From assembly GCA_030710605.1 (NCBI GenBank), contig CP092865.1:142380682-142444681 (forward strand): a stretch of DNA of 64,000 bases. Direction: 5' to 3'. Source of the stretch: Cordylochernes scorpioides. Lineage: Eukaryota; Arthropoda; Arachnida; Pseudoscorpiones; Chernetidae. The notes under the pieces are model-generated. The model saw only the letters and a list, made by a program, of their open reading frames with translations, was not told where the DNA came from and made no database searches. The translations under genes and the position numbers were made by a program. Below, one piece after another: positions 41,053 to 52,077 of this stretch. Within the stretch, counting starts at the first letter, position 1; each line of letters begins with the position of its first letter.

Positions 41053-42640
41053 CAGTAAAACCTGCTAATAAGAACCTAGGATATAACGAACTACAGGCAT
41101 TTCCCAATTCTATCCATTGAAAATACCGTCGCTATAACAACCTTTGCAATTTTTAAAAGAGTGAACTACCCTTATAACGAACCTATTTTAGGTCCCAAAA
41201 TAAAAAAAATCTATTTAAAATACTAGGCCTATAACGAACTTAAATTGTGATAATTAATTTTAAAATAACAAAATTTCACGATTTCAAAACAAGGAATTTG
41301 GGGCAATGTTCACATTTACGTTCTATTTTTCAGAACTATTTTTAAAAATGATAGGAAAATGTTAAAAAAAAAAGAATAAAATTTAACTTTATATTATAAG
41401 AGATACATAGTTACACAGTTCTATTTTTAAAAGGGAAGCCTCGTAACTAGCATATAAATAGGTTTCTCATCCAATTTTTTGGGATACTTTTGATGCATAT
41501 CAATTGATTCAGAATACACAAAAACTTATTCCTTTGGAGGAAATATTGATTATTAGACAATTCTGATTATGAATGGGAGGATGTAACAGAGAGGATAGGC
41601 CCACAAAACGTATCATTTTCCACTCTACCAATCCAAAAAAAACAAACATATCAAGTAAACCATTTTATAATTTCCCTCTATTTTTACAGATACTTTTTTT
41701 AAACAAATAATTGAAGAAATGTTGCTGCTTATTTTTTAGTAATATTCGTTGAATATTGTTTAATTGAACAATTTCAACCTAAAAGCTCTTTGAATTTTAA
41801 AGAATAAAAAATGAGGGGAATAAGCCAACCTGCCAGCTAAGTAACTAAAAAACAAAGTAAAAACTACGAACAAGTAAAAATGAGTCGGCAGTCAAATTTT
41901 AATGTAGTGACTCGCGTAGACTTCGGAATTGAAAGGTTTTAATTTTTATTGCACATGGACTAAAGTCACTACTGCACCTAGACTAAATATTCTAAGCATT
42001 TATCATCCACTCCCACGCACAAAAGTGGGATGGTATGTGGATATATATAATCATATCAGTTTAATCAAAGATGGTTAATCCTCAGGAAGTAAAAAATGAA
42101 TAAACAAATAATGAAACATGATCAACTATTTGGAAGGAAATTGGAAATTCAGTTGAAAGTTAAAGAACCACACAAAAAAATATGAATATACAAAAATTGC
42201 TCATAAATAAATCAACTACAAGGTACAAAGACCAAATCCAAATAAATTGTGTGTGACATTTCAGTAACAATGCTGGTTGTTAATAACACAAATTACTATT
42301 GTTGTGTGGGAGCCTGGAAGTCACAGGGCCATACTAAGGGATGTAACTTTTTATTGGTGCCAGGGTTGGGGCTGGTCCGGGGATGCATCTTGTCTGTAGC
42401 TTCTTGGCACTTGGGTCGGTCCTCTCGTAGAAGTTGGTCGGTGCGGGTCGGGCCNNNNNNNNNNNNNNNNNNNNNNNNNNNNNNNNNNNNNNNNNNNNNN
42501 NNNNNNNNNNNNNNNNNNNNNNNNNNNNNNNNNNNNNNNNNNNNNNNNNNNNNNAAATCGCAAAGGTTGTTATTGCGATGGTATTTTCAATGGATGGAAT
42601 TGGGAAATGCCGTAGGTTCGTTATATCCGAGGTTCTTCTT
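41053..42640. mobile_element. Pogo/Tigger-like non-autonomous element, with gap
   Basis: The left end is CAGTAAAACCTGCTAATAAG after a TA, followed by repeated TATAACGAAC motifs. The right side (42555-42640) is the inverse (GGTTGTTATTGCGATGGTATTTTC, GGTTCGTTATATCCGAGGTTC) but lacks the last bases. CAGTAAAACC with TATAACGAA is typical of pogo/Tigger-type termini. No transposase frame seen; the interior is AT-rich and broken by the gap, with a GC-rich stretch just left of it (42330-42454). Confidence 0.5.
42455..42554. other. Assembly gap (100 N)
   Basis: Exactly 100 undetermined bases, the usual placeholder for a scaffold join of unknown size. It lies between the arms of a palindrome, where assembly often fails. 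Frames that span it are meaningless. Confidence 0.99.
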
Positions 42641-42643
42641 TAT

Positions 42644-43020
42644 CGTGCACCTGAAAGTTGCTAATGGCTTGCGCCATCTATCGGAATAAATATAAACTAT
42701 TTTAATTGATTTTTAATTATTCCCCAGAATTGGAAGCTAACCACCTACACGGGCTGTTGGCCCTCATCGGTGTAGTTCAAGCTGTGTTTCAACGAGCAAA
42801 AAACTGGTCATTCAGGCATCCTTAAAAATCGTGAAATGGGTAGCCAGAATTGCGTTAGACTGCGACACAATGCGAAATATAGTACAAATGTGACATTGTA
42901 CTGGGATAAGGTGCATAAATTATAAAAAAGAAAAAGGCATGTCCTTATCCTGCAACTGAAAATTGCTGGTCAGTAACTGATCAGTTGCACAATAAGATAC
43001 CTTTTTTATATATATTTTTA
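42644..43020 (+). repeat. Inverted arm, right side
   Basis: Inverse of 40655-41052 and related to the 38.5-kb MITE, including GGCTTGCGCCATCTATCGG and the spacer motif GGGCTGTTGGCCCTCATCGGTGTAG. A copy of TAGTACAAATGTGACATTGTACTGGGATAAGG, itself a small hairpin, is near 42878. Confidence 0.7.
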
Positions 43021-43282
43021 ATATATATATATAACATATCAAATAAAAAATCTATTTCAGAATAAATTAAAATTTTGATCATTTTTGGAAAATAAATGTT
43101 TAAGCGACAAAATGACACCACACCACTCAAAGGATTAAAGATACTTGTTAAAGCACAAAATTTGAATTATAGATTATAATCAAAGGGTAACATCCAAATT
43201 TTAACATTTGTTGGTAGTTTTGATAACAGCATTGTTAAGATCATTAGAAAAGTACTCAAATGATTTTAGTACTTTGACGATT

Positions 43283-45995
43283 TTTTATTTATTTATTATC
43301 ATTTACAAAGCACGCGATATCCGTCTTGGATATTTGCAAGCATACACAAGTTTGGGAGCTTATTTACAGTAATTATTAATATGATTTTAGTTATTATAAT
43401 AGAAATTATTAACATATTTGTCAGTTAGTTAACGATTTAATTACCCTATAATGAATATTAGTGAACATCACAGATAAGAACAGAAATTTAGAGCTATTTA
43501 CAGCATATAACTATATATCAGTTATTACAGCCCAGGCTATCTATTACTAAAAAACATTCTACAAAATCTATTAAAATTTATATACATATATCTATTATTA
43601 ACTATTTGATTTAGACAATTTATATTTATTTGATTTTTGACTCTCAAGTCCTCTACAAGTCGACAGTCCGTTAGAATATGTACAGGATTTTCTTCTTCTG
43701 CACCACATGAGCATTTAGGCGAATCCGTCTTTCTGACTTTGTACAAATATGATCTAAAGTTACCGTGTCCAGTAAAAAATTGGACACTGTAAAAATTTGG
43801 CTTGACATATTTGGGTATTTGGGAGTCAGTGAAGAAGGACTTGAAAGTGGTATTAGTCTTCTCATAGTATTTCTGCATTTTTTCCCTTATATAATTAGAA
43901 ATTATATTCCTACTTAAAGAGTCAAATCGGTTGTAATTTATTTCGGTTTTCAACATGTTAGATTCAATATAATCAGTAAGTTTGGGGACTTGTGCAAGTA
44001 TGTGTGTACAGTCCGATGATGTTGTACTGTAGGCCTGTATACAATGTTTTAATATTTTATATTGAAGAGAATTTAGTTTGTCCTTAGACTTTTTGTTTAT
44101 GAATGGATACCATACTGAATAACCATAAGTAATTGTACTTCGATATAATGTCTTATACAATATCAGTCTTCGTCTAAAGTCTAGACCCCATGCTTTCTTT
44201 GTCAGGCCAAATAGGTATCCACTAGCTCTAGTTACTTTTATGATCATTTCATTAACGTGAGGCGTAAAGTCCAGTTTGCTTCTGACGCGGTGATTTTTAA
44301 TAGTCACTCCTAGGATCTTAAGTTCTTCAACCGGTTTAATTAACTTGCTACCTGAGACTATTATATCGCTATTGCATTTATATAAATATAATATTTTTGT
44401 TTTTTCATCTGACAATTTTAATTTACGACTTTCACACCACTGATTGATTTTTCTTAATACATTATTTATTGTCTTTCTTAGTTGTTCGAGAGTTTTATTC
44501 CAACATATTAACGTAATATCATCTGCATATCCTATTGTTTCACAATTATCATCCAGACTATTATTCAGTATCTCGTTAATAAGAATATTCCATAATGTGG
44601 GAGACAGTGGTCCTCCCTGTGGACATCCTTTACTTAGTTTCTTATTAATATCAGTTGAGGAAAATCTAAATCTTATTCTTCTATTATCAAAGTATGATTG
44701 TAGAAGTTTTATCGTTGAAGCCTGAACACCATCTTCATCTAGTCTTTTCATCAAGGCCGGCCACCATGCAATATCAAACGCTGCACTAATATCCACTGCA
44801 ATTATTGCTGCATATTCACTTGTTTTATGTTCTAACACAATTTTTATTATTTCAGTTAGTGCAGTAATAGTAGATTTCGATCTTCTAAAGCCATGTTGTC
44901 GATCACTTAGTAAATTAAAATCTTCATAATATTTTATTATTCTATTATTAATTATTTTTTCAAATATTTTAGAAATGTTGGAATTAAGACATAAAGGTCT
45001 ATAATTTTTATAGTTATTAAAATCTGTTTTTCCAGGTTTCGGAATAATTATTGCCTCTGCTCTTTTCCATTCAGCAGGATAGTATTGTAGGTCTAAACAT
45101 TTTTGAAATAGTTTCACCAATATAGGAGCTATAAATTGTTTAGTGTGCCTTATCATGTTGTTAGAGATGTTGTCTATTCCGGGAGATTTCTTTGGATTTA
45201 ATTTGTCAATTAAGTTGTTAACTTCAGTAATCATAACCATCGGTTTTTCTTTATTGAGTAGTTTTCAATTATAATTTCTTATACTTTTATGGATGTTTGT
45301 ATCTTCTTCACATTTATCATCTGGAAATAAGTTATTCAATAATTCCTCACCCTTCTGCAAACATTCCATATCAGTATTACCCTCCAAAATTTGCATATTT
45401 CTCTTCCGATTAGATCCACTTTTGATGTTTTTATACACCTTATATAAGTTTCCATAAGGGTTGTTCGATTTGTTTTCCTCCAGAAAAATTCTCCAGGATG
45501 CTTTCCTAGCTTTTTCTATTTCCCGTAAATACTTATTTCGTATGCTTTTATAGTATTGTTTAATATGATTAGGGCAATTTTTGTTTCTATAGTAACAGTT
45601 CCTAAGATAATGACAGTGATCCTTTAGAAGCTGTAAATTCGTATTCCACCACTTATTACTTATATTATTTTTTGTTGTCATATTATTATTTACTTTGAGT
45701 GAATTATGTGCTGCCTCAATCAGTATGTTCGTAAGTTCTTTTACCGTTTGATCAATCATTTCTGGTGTATCCACTATGTCTAGTAAGTTTTCAATTTTTT
45801 CTCGTTCAGTACTGTTAATTCTCTGGCTAAAACTTAACCAGTTCGCATTTTTCTCATTAAATTTCCAAGTGGAATAATATTTTTCTGAACTAAATTGTTC
45901 GTTTGTATATATTTCAAAAGATATAGCTACATGTTCTGAAATTTGCGATATTTGCTGTGTCTTCCAATTTCTGATTGATTCCAAAGTAGCATAGT
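43283..45995 (-). mobile_element. R1-like non-LTR retrotransposon, 5'-truncated
   Basis: A 2.7-kb LINE in minus orientation inserted into the right arm of the palindrome. The pre-insertion sequence is visible in the left arm around 38045-38065. The 3' end is an AATA-rich tail (plus strand TTTTTTATTTATTTATTA at 43283). It is truncated inside the endonuclease domain at the 5' end. I saw no clear target duplication. Confidence 0.8.
43537..45984 (-). pseudogene. LINE pol: endonuclease end, reverse transcriptase, CCHC-like end
   Basis: One continuous frame of about 815 codons, interrupted only by a TGA at 45265-45267. The upstream part starts with the end of an APE-type endonuclease (ISEHVAISFEI, the SDH-like motif) and a basic linker. 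The RT follows (counting residues from the Met at 45240): KSPGIDNISNNMI, PKPGKTDFNNYKNYRPLCL, VDISAAFDIAWW, GCPQGGPLSPTLWN and GYADDITL with YADD at 238-241. The C-terminus has a Cys/His motif (CSCGAEEENPVHILTDC, about 510-526). This order and the PQGGPLSP...YADD pattern fit the R1/LOA/Jockey-type LINEs, most like R1. It has lost its 5' ORF and is probably dead on arrival, although little mutated. Confidence 0.85.
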
Positions 45996-46035
45996 AATGC
46001 TATTTTGATTATTTTCATACACATTCCAATAATTT

Positions 46036-46555
46036 AAAGGGACGGGATTTTTACTTATTTTATTGCCTGGCTGTCCCTTTTCTTAGACTGCAGAAAGCCA
46101 ACCTTTGAAGCTAGTTGTCACAATACCTATTACATTTTTGTTCACATTAGGTGTCAAGGTTGTGCATTGAATAGGCTAGTATTTTACATCGAATATAAAT
46201 TTATTAACAAAATTGATGCGAGAGAAAAGGGGAATAATATCAATACATATATTCAATTTAAAAAAATAATAAAATATATACACATTAAAAATATCCTTTG
46301 AAGGACTATTGCTGATGACCAAAAATAAATATAAAAGGATAGGAACTTGCTGTAGGAGAGAAACCAGCGACCAATGGCAGGCAGTACTGCGAGCTGCTAT
46401 CTCTGCCTGCTAAGTTGCAACTGTCACTTTTTTAAATTTGGAGCCCTCTACTGGCTCAAACCATGCTGCGCTCCCTATGAACAAACGCTGATAATTTTTT
46501 AATTAAAAAAAAAAAAGGCCTAGTATTTGAAAGTTTTATATTAAATATATATATA
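46036..46555. other. AT-rich spacer
   Basis: No gene recognised. TTTAATTAAAAAAAAAAAAGGCCTAG near 46497 resembles foldback-MITE tips. A moderately GC-rich patch lies at 46350-46480. Confidence 0.35.
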
Positions 46556-47089
46556 TGTAGTAAACCCAATGTGGATGGGATTCCCGCACTGGGACAACAA
46601 GAGACAGAGGCAGGTCTAGATGGTAACTCCAAGAGGAAGAGGTAGACCACGGACGAAGACAGCGGACCCGGACGCCACGAATGCCCTAAGTCTACATCGC
46701 GGATAGGGGTGAGGGATCCGACCGACCGTAACGGGGTCGCTCTGAAAACAACTACTGAACTAAATAACTATCTGACAAAACTTTCTAACGACCCCTATAT
46801 ATAGCAACCCTCAACCGTCTACTCTGGCCTTGACTCTCATTGGCTGCTGGTCAAGCTGTTTGTTTGCTCAGGCGTGACAGCGCGCCTCGGTGTCTAGCCT
46901 TTCATCTCAGGTTTTGGTTTCGATAGATTGGTTTTGGTTGCTATAGTCTGACCTTGGCCGGCCACCGGGTCTACCTCCCTCTTTGCTTTATTGTGATACA
47001 TCTTACAAGGTTGATACATAGTTTTATATAGGGATGGGATTACCATAAATATTAGAAGGTTGTGAACTGTCTCACACAAAAATACTACA
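46556..47089. repeat. Left LTR
   Basis: 534 bp, closely similar to 50265-50835 but lacking about 34 bases near its start (the right copy has an extra stretch including TACTGGGCAGTCGTGG). Contains CCTATATATAGC (TATA-like) near 46793 and a GCGCGCC patch near 46880. Confidence 0.9.
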
Positions 47090-47439
47090 GAATGTGTCCC
47101 CGGTGATGAAGGTTTGGTTGGGGGAATGACATGTAATGAATGACAACCTAACAAACCTATTATAAAAAAAAAAAAAGAAAAAAGAAATAATTTGCATACA
47201 AATTAGTTAAAATTATTAAAAGTTACAAGTTAAACAGAGAAAGATGTTGTAATGGTGGTGTATCAATGAAATATAAATCAAGGTTATAAAAATAAAAAGG
47301 CACAAAATCAATGATAAAAGATTAAGGGAAAGTATATAATACAAAATGATAAATATGGTAAAATGATTCGTACAAGTAAAATAATATCTTATTGCATAAA
47401 GGATGAGCGGAGAAAAAGTTAGTTTATTGGTTGAACATA

Positions 47440-49360
47440 TAATGTGACGCTAAGGTTGAAAAAGGGAAAGCGGGTATCTGAGCATGTTTCTGCAAAGTTG
47501 TATCCCAAGCATTCTGCAATGCAATGCGAACTTGTTTAAGTGAGGCATTGTTTTCATTAACAGAAGGCTCACGATATTCCGTCTGCATCATTAGCTCAGA
47601 CAGTTAAAAGAGGTGGGAAGATTGATGGAGGTAAAAAAGGGAGAGGTAGAGGTAAGAGGGATTCCTGTTGTCCATAATGATTGTGCCCGGTTGAATTATG
47701 AAAAAATAAAAATTGAAAAGTTGAAAAATGGTGAATTGATATGATGAGTCGGCGATGAAAAAAAAAAAATTGCGCTGGATATCCTGAACTCATTATTGGG
47801 AGTGGTATAACGAGGAAGGATTGTTCCAGTCGGATTAATCAATGAAAAAAAACAAAAATGTTTGGCGAACTGGAATCCCTTGGAAGGTTGGAGGTCTGAA
47901 GGATGCGGAAAAGGAGAGGTGGGTGTAAGAGCTTTATTGCTGTCAATTTTGATTGTGTCCGGCTTGTATGGTGAAAAAAAAAAAGTTGAAAGATGAAAAA
48001 ATGATGAGCCGGACGATGAGAGAAAAAAAAAATTTCTAACTAGGTCTCCTGAGCTCATTGTTGGGAAATGTACAGCGAGGAAGGATTTTCTAGTTAGGTT
48101 AATCAATAAAAAAAAAGAAAATGACTGACGAACAATAAACTCTTGATGGCTGTGAAAGGTTGGGAGGAAAGGTTCATGGGATAGAGTTAAGAGGTTGTAA
48201 GGGAAGCGTCAAAAACAACATTTTGAAAATCTATTAACAAAGATAAAATGATAAATGTTTTATCTGTTTAAGAAATATTATAAATATTGTTAGGTGTAGG
48301 TTTTTTAAAATGGTGCCTAAAATAGTTGAAGTTGTAAAATGCTAGGTCTAAAAAATAAAAATATTAAAGGTAATAATATATAAAGGGTTGATTGGTAGTT
48401 GAAGACATTAATAAACAAAATGATATTATCGATTAATAGTGAAATGTCTTATCCCCATCTGTAAGTTAAAAACAAAGTCCAACACCACAAAACTAGGTAA
48501 ACTGTAAGTCTATTTACAAATTAATGAGAGAAAAGCTAGCAAACCTATTAAATGGGAAAATATTTGGGGCACAAATTAGTTACTAGAATAAAAATAAAGA
48601 TAACTCCACCTTTGCCGGTCCCAAGCCCGGATGAAAAAGGAGGAGGGGGAGCAGTAACAAGCTCTCTAAAAAACCTGGGCTCAGCTGGCCCGGCTGATAG
48701 TACCCTGTAAGGGCTCCTAATCCAGGGATACAGGATGAGCAGCGTTTGTACTCCATGTTAGGAGCAGCTGCACATGGCGTCTGTTCCTCATGTCAGAGGC
48801 GGCCATTTCTTTTGGAGCTAAGTCGGCCTGCCACTGAGTAGTGCTCCCAGTCTTAATGACAAAGGCAGACGCATTCTATTTCACCCAGTCATGATGGTTG
48901 TCACAGACACCATCAAGGGTCACAATACCCTAATATGATTGAGTGGAGATAAGAAAGAAGAAGAAGAAAATAAAGATAATGGGGAGTAGTGGTGACACAC
49001 TGATATAATATTATAAAACTACAAAAAATATATAAGAGGGGTACATAGGAAGGATAAATTTAAAGTAAACACATACAATAGTGTGTTACATAAGGTGTCT
49101 TGAATCTTTACAACATAGTTTCAGGGATGTAATACAGGAAGGAGGAGAAGTAGAGGTAATGAAAGTAAAATTAAAATATAAAAGAAAATTGACTTAAGCA
49201 AAAGGTTGCGATAGGTAATGACGCAGTGAGGAATAGAGGAAGAAGGTCTGAATTGGTTTCTGCAAAGGACATCTCAGGAGTCCTGCCCTGCAATACGAGC
49301 TTAGAAGCGAAGTATTGTTTTCAGGGGTTCCAATTTGGGTGGTGAAAAATAAAGGACCTC
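47440..49360. repeat. Diverged internal repeats of the LTR element
   Basis: Two adjacent units of about 285 bp (47630-47915 and 47916-48170) share CCGG.TTG.ATT/GTATGGTGAAAAA, GATGAG.CGG.CGATGA, CTGAACTCATT.TTGGGA and CGAGGAAGGATT. A third related pair, TCTGAxxxxGTTTCTGCAAAG...TGCAAT.CGA...TATTGTTTTCA, lies near 47478-47560 and 49247-49322. A-runs separate the blocks. No frame is conserved between the copies. Confidence 0.6.
48600..48960. other. GC-rich block with CCGG...CCGG foldback
   Basis: TTTGCCGGTCCCAAGCCCGG starts a 330-bp GC-richer block that differs in composition from the AT-rich DNA around it and ends in a GAAGAAGAAGAAAATAAAG A-rich tail. This looks like a short retroposed insertion (non-LTR or SINE-like) inside the LTR element. 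I cannot name the family. Confidence 0.4.
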
Positions 49361-49946
49361 TTCATTATAATATTGTAATTTATAGTTATATTTGTAATTG
49401 TGGGAAAAATGGGAGGCACATTATGAGATGAGATAATTTAAAATTTATACTTATAAAAATACAAATCTAGGACTAGTTTTTAAAACTTTTAAAATATTGA
49501 GAAATATCAATTTGAATAGTAATAGGTCAAGTAAAATAAAGAGCGTAATAAGTTTAATTATTAATACTATGGCCATAAATAAGGTATTAAAAAACACACA
49601 AATAAGTTTAGAAAATATGATTCGAGTAATTGAAATATAATATGATTTTCTAAATGTAAAATTGAAATTAATGAATTGAAATTTAAAAGTTGCGTAAAAT
49701 AAAGTAAAAATTGGTAAATGAGGGTGTACAAGGTTTAAAAATTGAATTCAAATGCTATAAAAATGGTAAAATAATGAACTTGACGGATTTATAATAATAA
49801 TGTTATTGCTATTAAAATGGTATCGAATAATTAATTCAGAGCAAACGGAGATAGTGTTACATTAAATAGTTCTGTAGAGAAATTTCTCCTACCAGATTAA
49901 TGTCTTGAATGGGGCTTGTGGAGTGGGCTGCGATGAGGCTTGGTGG

Positions 49947-50243
49947 TCACTTTTTGCGATGGTTGCCATGGGACATCGTCGATGTTGGTTGGCGGGGCCA
50001 TGCCAGGATTTCTCGATGAGTCTCGTCTGCCTGTTCGAGCCGATGGATGAAGATGTTTGTGGCGCAGGAGATGTTGATGGGGGCGATGGTGACCTCCTCG
50101 GTGCGAGGCGCAGCAAGTCCTCGCATGGCGTCTTTTAGGCGGCTTACTCGGTCTTCGCAGTGGGGCTGCATGTTGGTGAGGGCATCCGCGAAGTACTCGT
50201 TTCCGGCCTCCGTCATCCTCTGCATGTTGCTGTCCTCAGTCAT
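49947..50243 (-). CDS. 98-codon frame next to LTR, unknown
   Basis: The ATG at 50243 is 22 bases inside the right LTR when read on the minus strand, the position of a gag start. The peptide starts MTEDSNMQRMTEAGNE, is rich in Arg, Glu, Thr and Ala, with a helical middle (DRVSRLKDAMRGL) and ends HGNHRKK. I see no zinc knuckle or other motif. The stretch is much more GC-rich than the rest of the interior, which supports it being a coding remnant, perhaps the N-terminus of a Gag-like protein that is truncated. Confidence 0.4.
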   Translation of the reverse strand: MTEDSNMQRMTEAGNEYFADALTNMQPHCEDRVSRLKDAMRGLAAPRTEEVTIAPINISCATNIFIHRLEQADETHREILAWPRQPTSTMSHGNHRKK

Positions 50244-50264
50244 CCTGTCGACTTTAACGGGTTC

Positions 50265-50835
50265 TGTAGTAAACCCGATGTGGAATGTACTGGGCAGTCG
50301 TGGTAGTGGGTGCGTGATGGGATTCCCGCACTGGGACAACAAGAGACAGAGGCAGGTCTAGATGGTAACTCCAAGAGGAAGAGGTAGACCACGGACGAAG
50401 ACAGCGGACCCGGACGCCACGGATGCCCTAAGTCTACATCGCGGATAGGGGTGAAGGATCCGACCGACCGTAACGGGGTCGCTCTGAAAACAACTACTGA
50501 ACTAACTAACTATCTATCTGACAAAACTTTCTAACGACCCCTATATATAGCAACCCTCAACCGTCTACTCTGGCCTTGACTCTCATTGGCTGCTGGTCAA
50601 GCTGTTTGTTTGCTCAGGCGTGACGGCGCGCCTCGGTATCTAGCCTTTCATCTCAGGTTTTGGTTTCGATAGATTGGTTTTGGTTGCTATAGTATGACCT
50701 TGGCCGGCCACCGGGTCTACCTCCCTCTTTGCTTTATTGTGATACATCTTACAAGGTTGATACATAGTTTTATATAGGGATGGGATTACCATAAATATTA
50801 GAAGGTTGTGAACTGTCTCACACAAAAATACTACA
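50265..50835. repeat. Right LTR
   Basis: 571 bp, TGTAGTAAACCC...AAAATACTACA. Partner of 46556-47089; differences are few apart from the indel near the start. Confidence 0.9.
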
Positions 50836-50863
50836 TATATATTTATTATTATTAAAAATAAAA

Positions 50864-51245
50864 AAGGCATCTCCTGACCACGACGAGCACATGTGCTTTT
50901 TAGATGGCAGAGCGCCATCTAGTGGAGCAAAAATAAACTAAACGTTTATTTAGCTTGCTCCGTTATATTTGACCAACCCAATTTCTTGATAAATCAAGAA
51001 AAGCCATCCACGAACGCGTTTTGCGCTGTTGGCGCTCCTCAGCGTGGAGTAGGCTGTAACCACTGCGACCAAAAATATTTTTTAGTCCCAGAGGCTTCTT
51101 GAGAAATCAAGAAATGGGTATTTAAGGCCAAATTTGCGTAAAGGCTTTTCTTGATTTATCAAGAAATTGGGTTAGTCAAATTACACGGAGCAAGCTAAAT
51201 AAACATTTAGTTTATTTTTGCTCCACTAGATGACGCTCTGCCATA
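50864..51245. mobile_element. Foldback MITE
   Basis: Inverted arms of about 102 bp (50903-51005 and 51143-51244) share ATGGCAGAGCGCCATCTAGTGG (imperfect on the right), TTTGCTCC/GGAGCAAA, TAGCTTGCTCCG and TTTCTTGATAAATCAAGAAAAGCC. The left end has 40 extra bases (AAAGGCATCTCCTGACCACG...). The spacer has GCTGTTGGCGCTCCTCAGCGTGG, the same core as the other MITEs. It lies 29 bases right of the LTR element. Confidence 0.8.
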
Positions 51246-51249
51246 TATC

Positions 51250-52077
51250 TCGCGAACCGTTTGTTTTTAGCGATTTTCCTTCGATTTCTCCTTCTTTGTT
51301 TAAGCTTTCTTGGTATACTTTTTACGCTCTTTCTAATGGTACCATTTTCATTGAGATTGGTCCACTTTTTATTTATTATTTAAAAGCTTTCATTTAACTT
51401 GCCTCCATGTTTGTCTGTCTGGATGTCTTTCGCCAAATCTTGTAATCAATTTTTAATATACTTATAGGGCACCTAGAAATATGAAATTTGGTACACATGT
51501 TCAAACCTGATGACAATGATAGCTGACCAATTTTCAGACTTCTGGGTTGTCAGGTTGGCCAAAAACGGACAAATTTCCAAATTTCCTTTCAAATTTAGTA
51601 TATTTAATTTTAATATGCTTCCAGACCATATAGAATAATGAAACTCACAATACTCGCTCAGCCCAATTAACAATGCAAGTGTACTAATTTTCAGACTTCT
51701 GGGTGGTCGGGAAGGTGGGAAATGAACCATTATCTATATTTCTTTTTTAAATTATGTGTTGCATTATATCTACTCGGAAAATGCTGGAGGTTGCGAAAGG
51801 ATTTTTTCAATAAATGTTCAAGACATGGAAGGAATTAGAAATCCAAATATTCAGATTCCTATCTAAAATGCCCTTTATTATTAACTTTTTTAACATCATG
51901 AAACGCGATATCCCAAACTCAGGGATATTTGCGTCAATACCTTTCACTGCATTACAGCAATTTGGCTATATACAATCCTGTTCAATTCATTATTTTACAT
52001 AAATTAACTAAAGAAAATTGTCCAAAGAGAAAAACAAACAACAAAGCAAAAACACACAGAGCAAGCATCGCAGTTCT
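51250..52077. other. Noncoding DNA with a 120-150-bp duplication
   Basis: Two tandem diverged copies (about 51455-51600 and 51605-51735) share ATATACTTATAGGGC/ATATGCTTCCAGACC, ATAATGAAA, CCAATTTTCAGACTTCTGGGT.GTC and GGAAATG/ACAAATT. No gene recognised. The flanks are AT-rich. Confidence 0.4.

Larger units (their letters stand above)
38014..46035. repeat. Large interrupted palindrome
   Basis: The left arm 38014-38330 is the reverse complement of 43020-43282 continued, after the LINE, at 45990-46035. Shared blocks include CATTTGTTGGTAGTTTTGATAACAGCATTG, AAGCGACAAAATGACACCAC and AGTAATGCTATTT. Further in, 40655-41160 and 42554-43020 form a second inverted pair. The structure holds MITEs, a mariner, a pogo-like end, the assembly gap and a LINE. 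It looks like one or more foldback elements enlarged by later insertions. Confidence 0.6.
46556..50835. mobile_element. LTR element without recognisable pol
   Basis: Two direct LTRs (46556-47089 and 50265-50835) with ends TGTAGTA...TACTACA bracket 3.2 kb. TATA flanks both sides (46552-46555 and 50836-50839), consistent with a 4-bp target duplication though low in complexity. The interior has no protease, RT or integrase, only diverged repeats and one short frame on the minus strand. This is a LARD-type non-autonomous element or a family I cannot recognise. Neither a TGG primer site nor a strong purine tract is evident, so orientation is inferred only from the frame next to the right LTR. Confidence 0.75.

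Noticed and set aside
42249..42689. Open frames spanning the N-run
   Set aside because: They cross 100 undetermined bases, so the frame is not real.
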